Shown here piece by piece: positions 18,340-26,424 of a stretch of DNA of 36,218 nt. Made by a program: the position numbers and the translations under genes. This DNA is from Ardenticatenaceae bacterium. Lineage in GTDB: Bacteria; Chloroflexota; Anaerolineae; Promineifilales; Promineifilaceae. Where the stretch lies: NCBI GenBank assembly GCA_027054335.1, contig JALUPA010000162.1:1-36218 (forward strand), in the 5' to 3' direction. Below the pieces are notes generated by a model. It had not been told where the DNA came from. It worked only from the letters and a program-made list of their open reading frames with translations, and searched no databases. Each line of letters starts with the position of its first letter. The first letter of the stretch is position 1.

Positions 18340-18574
18340 TTAGTCCAAAAAACGCTTGATTTTTATACGTCGTTTACCAATTACCCTGAGCTTCATACCA
18401 ATGTATTTCTGCCAACCTTATTGTATCATCAAATAGTCGGACTGTTGCTACTTCCTTTCGTTTTCGCCAGCGTCCCCGGCCGAACCTGGATTGCAATGAC
18501 GCTAACTCCTGAATAGCGCTGCCCGTGGCCATTGTTTCAATATCAGTTATTTCGCCGACAATCTCAAATCTCAT
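18340..18574 (-). pseudogene. Small conserved-type protein MRFEIVGEITDIETMATGSAIQEL...HWYEAQG interrupted by a 1-nt frameshift
   Basis: Reads to HWYEAQGNW* (stop 18374), but the shifted frame continues IGKRRIKIKRFLD* to 18340. Start ATG overlaps the upstream TGA (ATGA). Confidence 0.6.
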
Positions 18575-19074
18575 TGATTTTCTTCCAATTCGATGAGCTG
18601 TACGCCGGCCTGGACTGATTCGCCGATGGCGCAATGCACGGCCGTAACCACCCCGTCACAGGGCGCTTGAATCGGGATGACCATTTTCATGGATTCCAGA
18701 AGAATCAACCGGTCGCCGGCGGCCACCTGCGCCCCGACTTCTACCAGAATATCGGTAACGACGGCGGGAATGGTGGCAGCCAGGGAACTGTTGGCAGCAG
18801 AAGAACTGGCGCTTCGTTCCCGCACCCGTTCGGCGGTAAAGGTACGGCCGTTAACCCACAATGCCCGTTTGTCCCCCTGTTTCACCCCGGCCACGCGAAT
18901 TTGTTGACGACGGCCGTCCGGGTATTCCCGCTCCAGTAAAATAGTGTGTTTGTCGGCGTGAATAAGGCGGAGTACGGCCGTGTCTGTCCCATCCTGCACA
19001 TGCAGCGTCTCACTTTCCCGAAAAACCTCAAACTTCCGCGTTTCACCCTGAATAGCAAGCTGGAATTTTGCCAT
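18571..19074 (-). CDS. Biotin/lipoyl attachment domain protein (acyl-CoA carboxylase biotin carrier)
   Basis: VVTDILVEVGAQVAAGDRLILLESMKMVIPIQAPCDGVVTAVHCAIGESVQAGVQLIELE, a biotinyl domain with an SMKM motif. Confidence 0.9.
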   Translation of the reverse strand: MAKFQLAIQGETRKFEVFRESETLHVQDGTDTAVLRLIHADKHTILLEREYPDGRRQQIRVAGVKQGDKRALWVNGRTFTAERVRERSASSSAANSSLAATIPAVVTDILVEVGAQVAAGDRLILLESMKMVIPIQAPCDGVVTAVHCAIGESVQAGVQLIELEENQ

Positions 19075-19117
19075 AAATCAAGCCATCATCCTTGAGTAGC
19101 AGTGCCCAAAAGTTTCC

Positions 19118-19555
19118 TCAACTCACCCCGGCAATATAATCCTGCAAATGGTTAATAACCACTTCCTGTTCTGAGATGACGGCTTTCACCACATCGCCGA
19201 TAGAGATAATACCTATCAATTCACCGTCTTCGTTAATAACAGGCAGATGGCGGATGTGTTTATCCGTCATCAAAGCCATGCACTTTTGCAGGTTTTGGTC
19301 GGGCCGCACCGAAACCACGGGCGCAGTCATAATCTCGCTTACCGGCGTCGTCTTGGAAGAGCGGTCATGCAAGGCTATTTTGCGGGCATAATCCCGCTCT
19401 GAGACAATACCGACGATCTCGCCATTATCAATCACCAGGAGCGAACCTACATTCATGTCAGCCATTAGTTTGATAGCCTCAAATGTTGTCGTGTCCGGGG
19501 TCACAGACCAGACGTCAAACCCTTTTGCCTGTAAAAGCTGATTCACGGTTGTCAT
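19118..19555 (-). CDS. CBS domain-containing protein
   Basis: Two CBS repeats: AIKLMADMNVGSLLVIDNGEIVGIVSERDYARKI; CMALMTDKHIRHLPVINEDGELIGIISIGDVVKAVI. Confidence 0.95.
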   Translation of the reverse strand: MTTVNQLLQAKGFDVWSVTPDTTTFEAIKLMADMNVGSLLVIDNGEIVGIVSERDYARKIALHDRSSKTTPVSEIMTAPVVSVRPDQNLQKCMALMTDKHIRHLPVINEDGELIGIISIGDVVKAVISEQEVVINHLQDYIAGVS

Positions 19556-20892
19556 ACGCTGCCTCCTTCGGTTTCTGTTTTCTTATGCACTTTCAGTTTT
19601 AACTCGTTCACGGATTCAACAACCACGTCTTCACCAAATTGTAACGGTTCTTCGGCTTGAGCTTGCCACAATTCACCGTTGACAAAAACGTAACCGGCGT
19701 AGGTTCCGTTTTCTTCGCTTGGCTCAAACGTGTCTCGTACTCGGCCCGTCTGCCCGATCATGCCCGGTTGGCCGGTGAGGGGTTTCTGTTTTTGAGCGCG
19801 AGCAGCTTTGCCCATGATGAAGAGGAAGAGTAGGGCGGTACCGCCGGTAATGCTCAGGGCCACGGGGATAGAAATGCGGGAAAATTCCGGCGTGCCGGGT
19901 GAATTGAACAACACCATCAATCCGGCAAACAGCACAATTGTCCCGGCAATGGCTAACGCACCGTGATTGGTTGCCATCACTTCCGCCAGGAAAAGGACAA
20001 AGGCGATGACAACTAAACCTAACCCCAAATAGTTTACCGGAAGCTGCCCCAGCCCGTACAAGCCCAATCCCAGCATAATTATACCAATCAAACCGGCCAC
20101 CCAGCCGCCGGGATTGGAAATCTCAATGATGATCGCCTGGATGCCAATCGCCATGAGGATGCCTACGATGATCGGATTGGCGACAGCGTGCAGGATGCGT
20201 TCCAGCGGACTCATGTCATAGGGTTGCTGGTTGACCCCGGCCGTTTCCAGCGCCATCTCTTCCCCGTTCACCTGGACTGTCAGGCCGTCTAACTGGTTCA
20301 GTAAATCAGTCGTGTCGTCAGCAATGGCGTCTATCAGACCGGCGTCCAGGGCTTCTGTGGCGTTTACGGCCGTAGCCTCCGTAATCATGCGCACCGCCAA
20401 ATCAGTGGCTTCCTCGCCGCGCACGGCCGTCAGGTTACGCATCGTGGCGCTCAACGCCTCCATCTCCTTGCGCTTGATCGTTTCCGGCAAATCTGCCCCG
20501 TCACCACCCACCGGAGAAGCCGCGCCAATAATCGTGTCCGGCGCCATTCCTGCCGCATCCGCTGCCAGGGTAATCACACTGCCCGCCGATGCCGCCATCG
20601 CCCCGCTGGGAGCCACGTAAACAATGACCGGCACGTCCGCATTGGCAAAGCTCTGCACGATGTCCAGAGTCACGTCAATCGCCCCGCCCGGCGTGTCCAG
20701 TTGGATGAGAACAGCGTTGGCGTTTTGTGTCTCACCCGCCCGGATGCCTCGCTCGAAGTAGTTGGCCATTGCCGGCGTTACTGGCCCTTCAATATCCAGC
20801 ATCAGCACGTCCCCGGACTGCGCCTGGACGCTGTTTAAGCCCCACAATAACAGCACTACCAGAATAAGCAAAACGCCTCTTCTACTCATCAT
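19552..20892 (-). CDS. NfeD family membrane serine protease (ClpP-like N-terminus)
   Basis: VLMLDIEGPVTPAMANYFERGI, IQLDTPGGAIDVTLDIVQSF, VAPSGAMAASAGSVI, multiple TM segments, C-terminal OB-like NfeD domain. Start placed at MMSRRG (20892). Confidence 0.93.
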   Translation of the reverse strand: MMSRRGVLLILVVLLLWGLNSVQAQSGDVLMLDIEGPVTPAMANYFERGIRAGETQNANAVLIQLDTPGGAIDVTLDIVQSFANADVPVIVYVAPSGAMAASAGSVITLAADAAGMAPDTIIGAASPVGGDGADLPETIKRKEMEALSATMRNLTAVRGEEATDLAVRMITEATAVNATEALDAGLIDAIADDTTDLLNQLDGLTVQVNGEEMALETAGVNQQPYDMSPLERILHAVANPIIVGILMAIGIQAIIIEISNPGGWVAGLIGIIMLGLGLYGLGQLPVNYLGLGLVVIAFVLFLAEVMATNHGALAIAGTIVLFAGLMVLFNSPGTPEFSRISIPVALSITGGTALLFLFIMGKAARAQKQKPLTGQPGMIGQTGRVRDTFEPSEENGTYAGYVFVNGELWQAQAEEPLQFGEDVVVESVNELKLKVHKKTETEGGSV

Positions 20893-20921
20893 AAATCCGT
20901 GTCCATCCAGTTCGGTCCGCT

Positions 20922-22166
20922 TCATCCGTGGCCCCCTGCCAGGGGTAAAGCTACGATGAACTGGCTGCCTTCTTCCCCGGCGCTTTCGGCCCAGATACGG
21001 CCGTGATTCAATTCCACTAACTCTTTGGCAATGGACAAGCCCAGCCCCATCCCTTCATGCTGCCGCACCAGCGGCGATTCTACCTGGTAAAAACGGTGAA
21101 AGATACGCTCTAACTGGTCTTCGGGAATGCCGCTGCCGCTATCCTGAATGCGGAACCAAGCTTCCCGCCCCTGCCGCTCCAGGTTGATGGTGATACGGCC
21201 GTTTTGCGGCGTAAATTTGACGGCGTTGTTAAGCAGATTACTTAGGACGACTTCGATCATATTTCTGTCTACGACCACGATCAGCGGTTCTGCCGGTAGG
21301 TTGAGGCTGACGGTTTGGTTTTTGGCGACGGCCGTTTCGTCAGACGCCAGTTCCATTTCCTGCACCAGCGTACCCAAATCCACCATTTGTCGCAGCAGCG
21401 TCGTCTGGCCTGCATCCACATAGCTTAAGTTTGCCATATCCTGAATCAGCCCGCGTAGATGAACGGCCGCATCCAGCACCGTATCAAACTGTTCCGCCAC
21501 CGTTTCGTCCGCCTCTTCCCGCAAGAAAGAGACGTAACCCATGATAACGGCCAGCGGCGTGCGTAATTCATGTGAGGCGATGGAAATAAAATTCGATTTC
21601 ACCTCATCCAGTTCGCTTAAAGCGGCATTGGCCTGCTCCAATTCTGTAAAAAGCCGGGCCTTTTCCACCGCTACCCCGGCAATATCAGCCAGCACGGCCA
21701 ACGTCTCCAAATCCTGGACGGAAAAATGGGCTGCGTCTACCTTGTTAAGCGCTTCCAGCACCCCCACCGGTTCCTGATTCACGTTGCGCATAGGCACGCC
21801 CAAAATCTGGTGCGTGTCAAAATTGATGGCCTGCCCTACCTGCGGATTCCACCGCGGATCGCGGCTTACGTCCTGAATATACATCGGCTTATTTGCCTGT
21901 AATATCGCCCCGGCAATACTATCATCAAGCGGAACTGCTATCTCAGCCATCTCCGAAGGAATCTGATTGGAGGAGGCTTTGAAATGCAGCTGATGGGTGC
22001 GCGGGTCCAGCAGGAGAATAGAAGCCGCTTCCGCCTGAGTCAGATCGGCCGCTTCTTTAATAATGTGAGAAAGCAGGTCGTCTAAATTGGTGATGGAATT
22101 GAGCGCCCGACTGATTTCCACCATACGGGACAAGCGGGCGGCATCCAATTTAGGTTTGGTGTTCAT
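20922..22166 (-). CDS. GAF domain sensor histidine kinase
   Basis: GAF region DLTQAEAASILLLDP...; FISIASHELRTPLAVIMGYVSFL; NLLNNAVKFTPQNG; GMGLGLSIAKELVELNHGRIW. Confidence 0.95.
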   Translation of the reverse strand: MNTKPKLDAARLSRMVEISRALNSITNLDDLLSHIIKEAADLTQAEAASILLLDPRTHQLHFKASSNQIPSEMAEIAVPLDDSIAGAILQANKPMYIQDVSRDPRWNPQVGQAINFDTHQILGVPMRNVNQEPVGVLEALNKVDAAHFSVQDLETLAVLADIAGVAVEKARLFTELEQANAALSELDEVKSNFISIASHELRTPLAVIMGYVSFLREEADETVAEQFDTVLDAAVHLRGLIQDMANLSYVDAGQTTLLRQMVDLGTLVQEMELASDETAVAKNQTVSLNLPAEPLIVVVDRNMIEVVLSNLLNNAVKFTPQNGRITINLERQGREAWFRIQDSGSGIPEDQLERIFHRFYQVESPLVRQHEGMGLGLSIAKELVELNHGRIWAESAGEEGSQFIVALPLAGGHG

Positions 22167-22361
22167 GGCAAATGCCTCCCGGCCAGACCAACCCTTCTGC
22201 CCTGACCGATAGTGGCAACGATGACCCTATATGAGTATGATACGGTATGCTGACTACTAAGACAAGGGGAGATGCGGGCGTGGGTAACGGGATTTTTTGT
22301 TGATGTTGGATTGTTACCGCCAATTGTCTGGGATTGCAAATCCCAGGCTGAGATAAGAAGT

Positions 22362-22448
22362 ACGCTGAAGCGCACTAAAATGTTATCCGGGCACGATCTT
22401 AACGCGCTTTAGCGTGTTTTCTATCTCCGACGCCGAATGGCATTCGGC
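22362..22448. repeat. Two intergenic inverted repeats in divergent promoter region
   Basis: ACGCTGAAGCGC (22362-22373) / GCGCTTTAGCGT (22404-22415), 11/12 pairing; GCCGAATG g CATTCGGC (22432-22448). Confidence 0.75.
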
Positions 22449-22483
22449 GGTGCTATTGAAATTGATGCAAGGGTAAGAACGAG

Positions 22484-22675
22484 ATGCAAAAAAGTGTGGA
22501 AACTAATTTGGAAGAATTGCAGAGGGATTTGCTTGAATTTGAACAACAGTACGGTTTGTCGTCAGAAGAATTTTACCGCCAATTTCAAGCAGGCGATTTG
22601 GGTGATCGCATGGATTTCATAGAGTGGGCTTCTATGTTTCAAATGCACCAGAATCTACGTGATGAAAACAAGTAA
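22484..22675 (+). CDS. Small hypothetical protein (antitoxin-like size, Glu-rich helix)
   Basis: 63 aa MQKSVETNLEELQRDLLEFEQQYGLSSEEFYRQFQAGDLGDRMDFIEWASMFQMHQNL; overlaps hemW start by about 17 bp. Confidence 0.65.
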   Translation: MQKSVETNLEELQRDLLEFEQQYGLSSEEFYRQFQAGDLGDRMDFIEWASMFQMHQNLRDENK

Positions 22676-23831
22676 TACCAGTTTAAGTCTCTACCTGCAC
22701 ATTCCTTTTTGCCGCCATCGCTGCTCTTATTGCGATTTTAATACGTATACCAGTCTGGCGGATTTACAGGAGGCATATGCAGCGGCACTGATTGCCGAAA
22801 TCGGGCAGGCGGCGGGGGAGGCGCGGCGGCCAGTTCACACGGTCTTTTTTGGCGGGGGGACGCCTTCATTGCTGTCGCCGCAGGCTATTGCCCGGATTTT
22901 GCAGGCGGCGCGGGAGCGGTTTGTTTTGTCACCCACGGCCGAAATTACGATAGAGGCCAATCCGGGGACAGTGGACGAGGCTTACCTGACGGCCGTCCGT
23001 GCCGCCGGCGTCAATCGTCTCAGTTTTGGCGTCCAGTCCGCCATTCCTGCGGAACTACAACTGCTGGAACGGGAACACGATTTTCCCGCTGTTGTCGAAG
23101 CGGTGCAGATGGCCCGCGCTGCCGGTCTGGAGAACTTTAACCTGGATTTGATTTATGGCCTGCCGGGGCAAACGCTGGCCAGCTGGGAACAAAGTATCCG
23201 GGCGGCGCTGGCTTTAGACCCGGCCCACCTCAGCCTCTACTGCCTGACGATTGAACCGGGAACGCCAATGCAGCGCTGGCTGGAAAACGGCCGTATCTCC
23301 CCCCCCGATCCTGACCTGGCTGCCGACCAGTATGACCTGGCTTGCCGTCTGCTGGCTGAAGCCGGTCTGGAACATTACGAAATTTCCAACTGGGCCAAAC
23401 CGGGGCTGGCCTGCGCCCACAATCTGACTTACTGGCGCAATGGTGAGTATCTGGGGCTGGGAGCGGGGGCGCACGGTCATGCCACCGGGGTGCGTTATGA
23501 AGTGGTGAAGCAGCCGCGGGTGTACGTGCGCCGGATAAGTACGGCCGTATCTCCCCCAACATATCCCCTGACAACGGCCGTAGCCCGCCACCACACCCTC
23601 ACCCGCCGCGAAGCGATGTCCGACACCCTCATTACCCAACTGCGCCTTTTGCAGGAAGGGCTGGATACGGCTACTTTCGCCGCCAAATTCGGCCAGACCC
23701 TTGAAGAAGCGTATGGGGATACCCTGTTACAACTTAAAGAATGGGGATTGCTGGAGGAGAGGAACGGCCGTCTTTTGCTTACCCGCAAAGGTTGGTTCCT
23801 CAGCAATCAAGTTTTCTATAGGTTTATGTAG
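22659..23831 (+). CDS. hemW: Radical SAM coproporphyrinogen III oxidase-like / heme chaperone HemW
   Basis: LYLHIPFCRHRCSYCDFNTYTSL (CxxxCxxC), HTVFFGGGTPSLL, EANPGTVD, NRLSFGVQS, NFNLDLIYGLPGQT. Confidence 0.96.
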   Translation: MMKTSNTSLSLYLHIPFCRHRCSYCDFNTYTSLADLQEAYAAALIAEIGQAAGEARRPVHTVFFGGGTPSLLSPQAIARILQAARERFVLSPTAEITIEANPGTVDEAYLTAVRAAGVNRLSFGVQSAIPAELQLLEREHDFPAVVEAVQMARAAGLENFNLDLIYGLPGQTLASWEQSIRAALALDPAHLSLYCLTIEPGTPMQRWLENGRISPPDPDLAADQYDLACRLLAEAGLEHYEISNWAKPGLACAHNLTYWRNGEYLGLGAGAHGHATGVRYEVVKQPRVYVRRISTAVSPPTYPLTTAVARHHTLTRREAMSDTLITQLRLLQEGLDTATFAAKFGQTLEEAYGDTLLQLKEWGLLEERNGRLLLTRKGWFLSNQVFYRFM

Positions 23832-23855
23832 GACAATTTTACAAAATTGTCCTAC
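23828..23855. repeat. Palindrome GTAGGACAATTTT ac AAAATTGTCCTAC overlapping hemW stop codon
   Basis: 13-bp perfect arms, 2-nt loop. TAG stop (23829-23831) lies inside the left arm. Confidence 0.92.
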
Positions 23856-23897
23856 GTGAGTCCGCGAAAATCTGTCTTATTCGTGTCATCTGTGGTT

Positions 23898-24347
23898 CTA
23901 TGGCTCCTCATCAAGCCGCACGATGTCCAGCGGGGTATCCTGGAGCCAGGGTGACTTCCAGGACGCGGCGTTGTTGGGCGGTGTTACCCGGTTCGCCGAC
24001 GGTGGCGCCCCGGTTGAGGCTGCTCAGGGTGGCGCGGGGCGGCGCAGCCAGACGAATGGCCGGGTTCCAACTGGTGAGGGTAGTCGCCAAACCGTCCATC
24101 TCCAAAGCACGAGCAATCAGTCCCACGGACTGAACGCAGAACGGTCAGGCGGGAACCAGCAGAACGCCGTCAATCTTCTCCCCGCGGATGGCTTCCCGGA
24201 TGGCGGGAATGGTTTTGCGGACGGTGCGGCGCTGTTTTTGGCTCGTTGGTAAATTTTATAATTGGGCGTCCCGCTGGTTTGCAGGTCAGCCAGCCAGCCG
24301 CTTTCGTAAGTCTCACCCCACGCATCCAGATTTTCTACAATGTCCAT
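23898..24347 (-). pseudogene. Decayed GrdB/selenoprotein-B-family (glycine/sarcosine/betaine/D-proline reductase-like) gene with in-frame TGA
   Basis: SD-preceded ATG 24347: MDIVENLDAWGETYESGWLADLQTSGTPNYKIYQRAKN, frameshift, then RRTVRKTIPAIREAIRGEKIDGVLLVPA-TGA-PFCVQSVGLIARALEMDGLATTLTSWNPAIRLAAPPRATLSSLNRGATVGEPGNTAQQRRVLEVT, frameshift, QDTPLDIVRLDEEP*. Confidence 0.6.
24117..24133 (-). promoter_or_regulatory. Candidate bacterial SECIS-like hairpin
   Basis: Minus strand TCAGTCC GTG GGACTGA, 7-bp stem. Apical loop begins 18 nt after TGA (24147-24145) and has G as first loop base. Confidence 0.4.
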
Positions 24348-24514
24348 CAATTCTGCCTCCTTTATTTTTGCGCCAGTGTAACGGCCGTTGCGTCACAAAC
24401 CGGAATCTACCTTACAAACACGGTAAGCAACCACGGCTACGAAAGCGAGTAGGGTAGCAAGCCGGCGAGTTACTGCTGCTTTCGCAAACAGCACTTTTCC
24501 AACAAGCCCCCTCC

Positions 24515-24548
24515 GAACCGGACTTGAACCTTTCAGCTCATCCGGCTC
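24515..24548 (-). ncRNA. Group II intron domain V
   Basis: 34-nt GAGCCGGATGAGCTGAAAGGTTCAAGTCCGGTTC, GAGCC..GGTTC closing stem. Confidence 0.92.
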
Positions 24549-24558
24549 TCCAGTAACT

Positions 24559-26424
24559 TTAACGAACGCGCTTTCCGTCATATTTTCCGAGTGTTATTCG
24601 TTTATGACATTCGGTGCAGATAAACAACGTTTTCCGCCTACGGGCTATCATTTCCTTTACCCAATTGGGCTTGGTTTTTCTGCCCTGCCATTGTCGTTTC
24701 AGGTCTGCTAATTTTCTGACATGATGGCCCTCTAACGGCCCTTTCTTGCCGCATAATTCGCATTCCTCTTTGAGTAACCTTTCCACAAGTTCGCTTCGGG
24801 TACTCTGAACAACATATGGGGGTACGATGTTATCTGCCAAATAATCAGGTTGGCTGCGCTTTTGGGATTTCTCCCCACATCTGGCAATGAGTGGACGTTT
24901 ACCTTCTCGCTCAATGATCACTGCGATGTGGGTCATTTCGTCCCCTTGCCCCTTCCGTTTGTGCTTCTTGTAGATGTCCGTTTTCTTGCATTTGTGTTTG
25001 GCTGCCAGTGTATGCACCAATGATTCCATGCAATAGTAACGCACTTTGTACAAGCCGCTTCTCCCGGTTGAGGCAAGTGCATAATACTGCTGTAACCCGC
25101 GTATTTCCTGTCCGAATGTGTTTGTGATGTCATAGTCGCTCCGGTCAAGGATATATCCCCGTTGGTGTGGCTTTCCCTTCTTGGTATATTTCCGACACCA
25201 TTTGGTGATAACGTTCGCTGGGATATTCAGTTTTATGTTGCCGTTCACGCTTCTGCGCTTTTTACCATCCTTGTACTTTGTCACCTTGTTGTCGTCTATT
25301 GAGATGCTGATTTCGTATCCCAAGAAACGCGCCTTCTCGCGTTTGGCATTGGTGATAAGCGTTTTCTTTTGTGAGACTTCCAATCCGAGGGTTGTCAAGA
25401 ATTCGCTTATTTCTTCTTTGATAGCGATGGCTTCTTGGCGACTGCCGATAAAACCAAGCAAGAAATCATCAGCATACCGTACATAGCGCAATCTCCGATA
25501 ATTCGGGTCATGTGTCATTTGTGTTGGTATTTGCCGCAATTTTCTGCCCAGTTCCGTATACTCTTCCCAGTCTGCCTTCACAATTTCTGCATCTACGCCT
25601 CGACTTTCTCGTCTGAGCGCCCGACTTTTTGTGTTATTGCGTTTGCTGAGGAGTTTTTGATATTCTGGATTCGCTTCCTTTTTCTTCCCTTTGGTATATT
25701 TGGGTATCAGTTCATCTTCTATCCATTGATCTAATTCATGGAGTACGATGTTGGATAAGAGCGGACTGATAACACCGCCTTGTGGTGTCCCGGAGTGTGT
25801 CTGATGGTAAATCCAATCTTCCACATATCCAGCTTTCAACATACCTTTGATAAGTTTTAGAAAACGATTGTCCCGAATATCTCGGCTAAGTATTTCCAAG
25901 ATGGTTTTGTGGGGGATGTTATCGAAGCAACCTTTGATGTCGCCTTCGATAAACCAGGTGACGCCTGTCCATTTCTTCTGGATGCTTTTTAATGCTGTCA
26001 GACAGCCCCGGTTAGGGCGAAACCCATGACTGCTATCCCTGAAGCGTGGTTCGTAGTACGCCTCTAACGCCATTCGCATCACTTCCTGAACCATTTTGTC
26101 GTTCCATGATGGGATGGAGATAGGACGCTGTTGTCCATCTGCTTTGGGGACATACTTTCGGTTTGCTGGTTTCCACTTATAGTTACTATTTTCCAGTTGC
26201 CGGATAATGGTCTCTATCCGTTTCAACGACATTCCTTGTATGGTGTCATTGGGATCGCTTCCTGCTGTTGTGCTGCCATCGTTAGCATATAATTTGGCAT
26301 ATGCTTTCAGAAACAGTCCTTTACGCCGTATGTTGCGATACACACGCTGTAAAGGCAGACGACGTTTACCCCTATCGTTAATTACATGTAGGTACTTGTC
26401 TGCTAAGAGCATTTCGCTTGTCAT
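24559..26424 (-). CDS. ltrA: Group II intron reverse transcriptase/maturase with C-terminal HNH-type endonuclease
   Basis: RPISIPSWNDKMVQEVMRMALEAYYEPRFRDSSHGFRPNRGC, GTPQGGVISPLLSNI, RYVRYADDFLLG, CELCGKKGPLEGHHVRKL..ICTECHKRI. Start at the ATG at 26424 (SD aaggag). Confidence 0.96.
   Translation of the reverse strand: MTSEMLLADKYLHVINDRGKRRLPLQRVYRNIRRKGLFLKAYAKLYANDGSTTAGSDPNDTIQGMSLKRIETIIRQLENSNYKWKPANRKYVPKADGQQRPISIPSWNDKMVQEVMRMALEAYYEPRFRDSSHGFRPNRGCLTALKSIQKKWTGVTWFIEGDIKGCFDNIPHKTILEILSRDIRDNRFLKLIKGMLKAGYVEDWIYHQTHSGTPQGGVISPLLSNIVLHELDQWIEDELIPKYTKGKKKEANPEYQKLLSKRNNTKSRALRRESRGVDAEIVKADWEEYTELGRKLRQIPTQMTHDPNYRRLRYVRYADDFLLGFIGSRQEAIAIKEEISEFLTTLGLEVSQKKTLITNAKREKARFLGYEISISIDDNKVTKYKDGKKRRSVNGNIKLNIPANVITKWCRKYTKKGKPHQRGYILDRSDYDITNTFGQEIRGLQQYYALASTGRSGLYKVRYYCMESLVHTLAAKHKCKKTDIYKKHKRKGQGDEMTHIAVIIEREGKRPLIARCGEKSQKRSQPDYLADNIVPPYVVQSTRSELVERLLKEECELCGKKGPLEGHHVRKLADLKRQWQGRKTKPNWVKEMIARRRKTLFICTECHKRITLGKYDGKRVR

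Noticed and set aside
24117-24350. Intact 77-aa ORF (MMDIVENLDAW...)
   Set aside because: Its C-terminal half is an out-of-frame reading of the GrdB-like segment; better explained as a frameshifted pseudogene.
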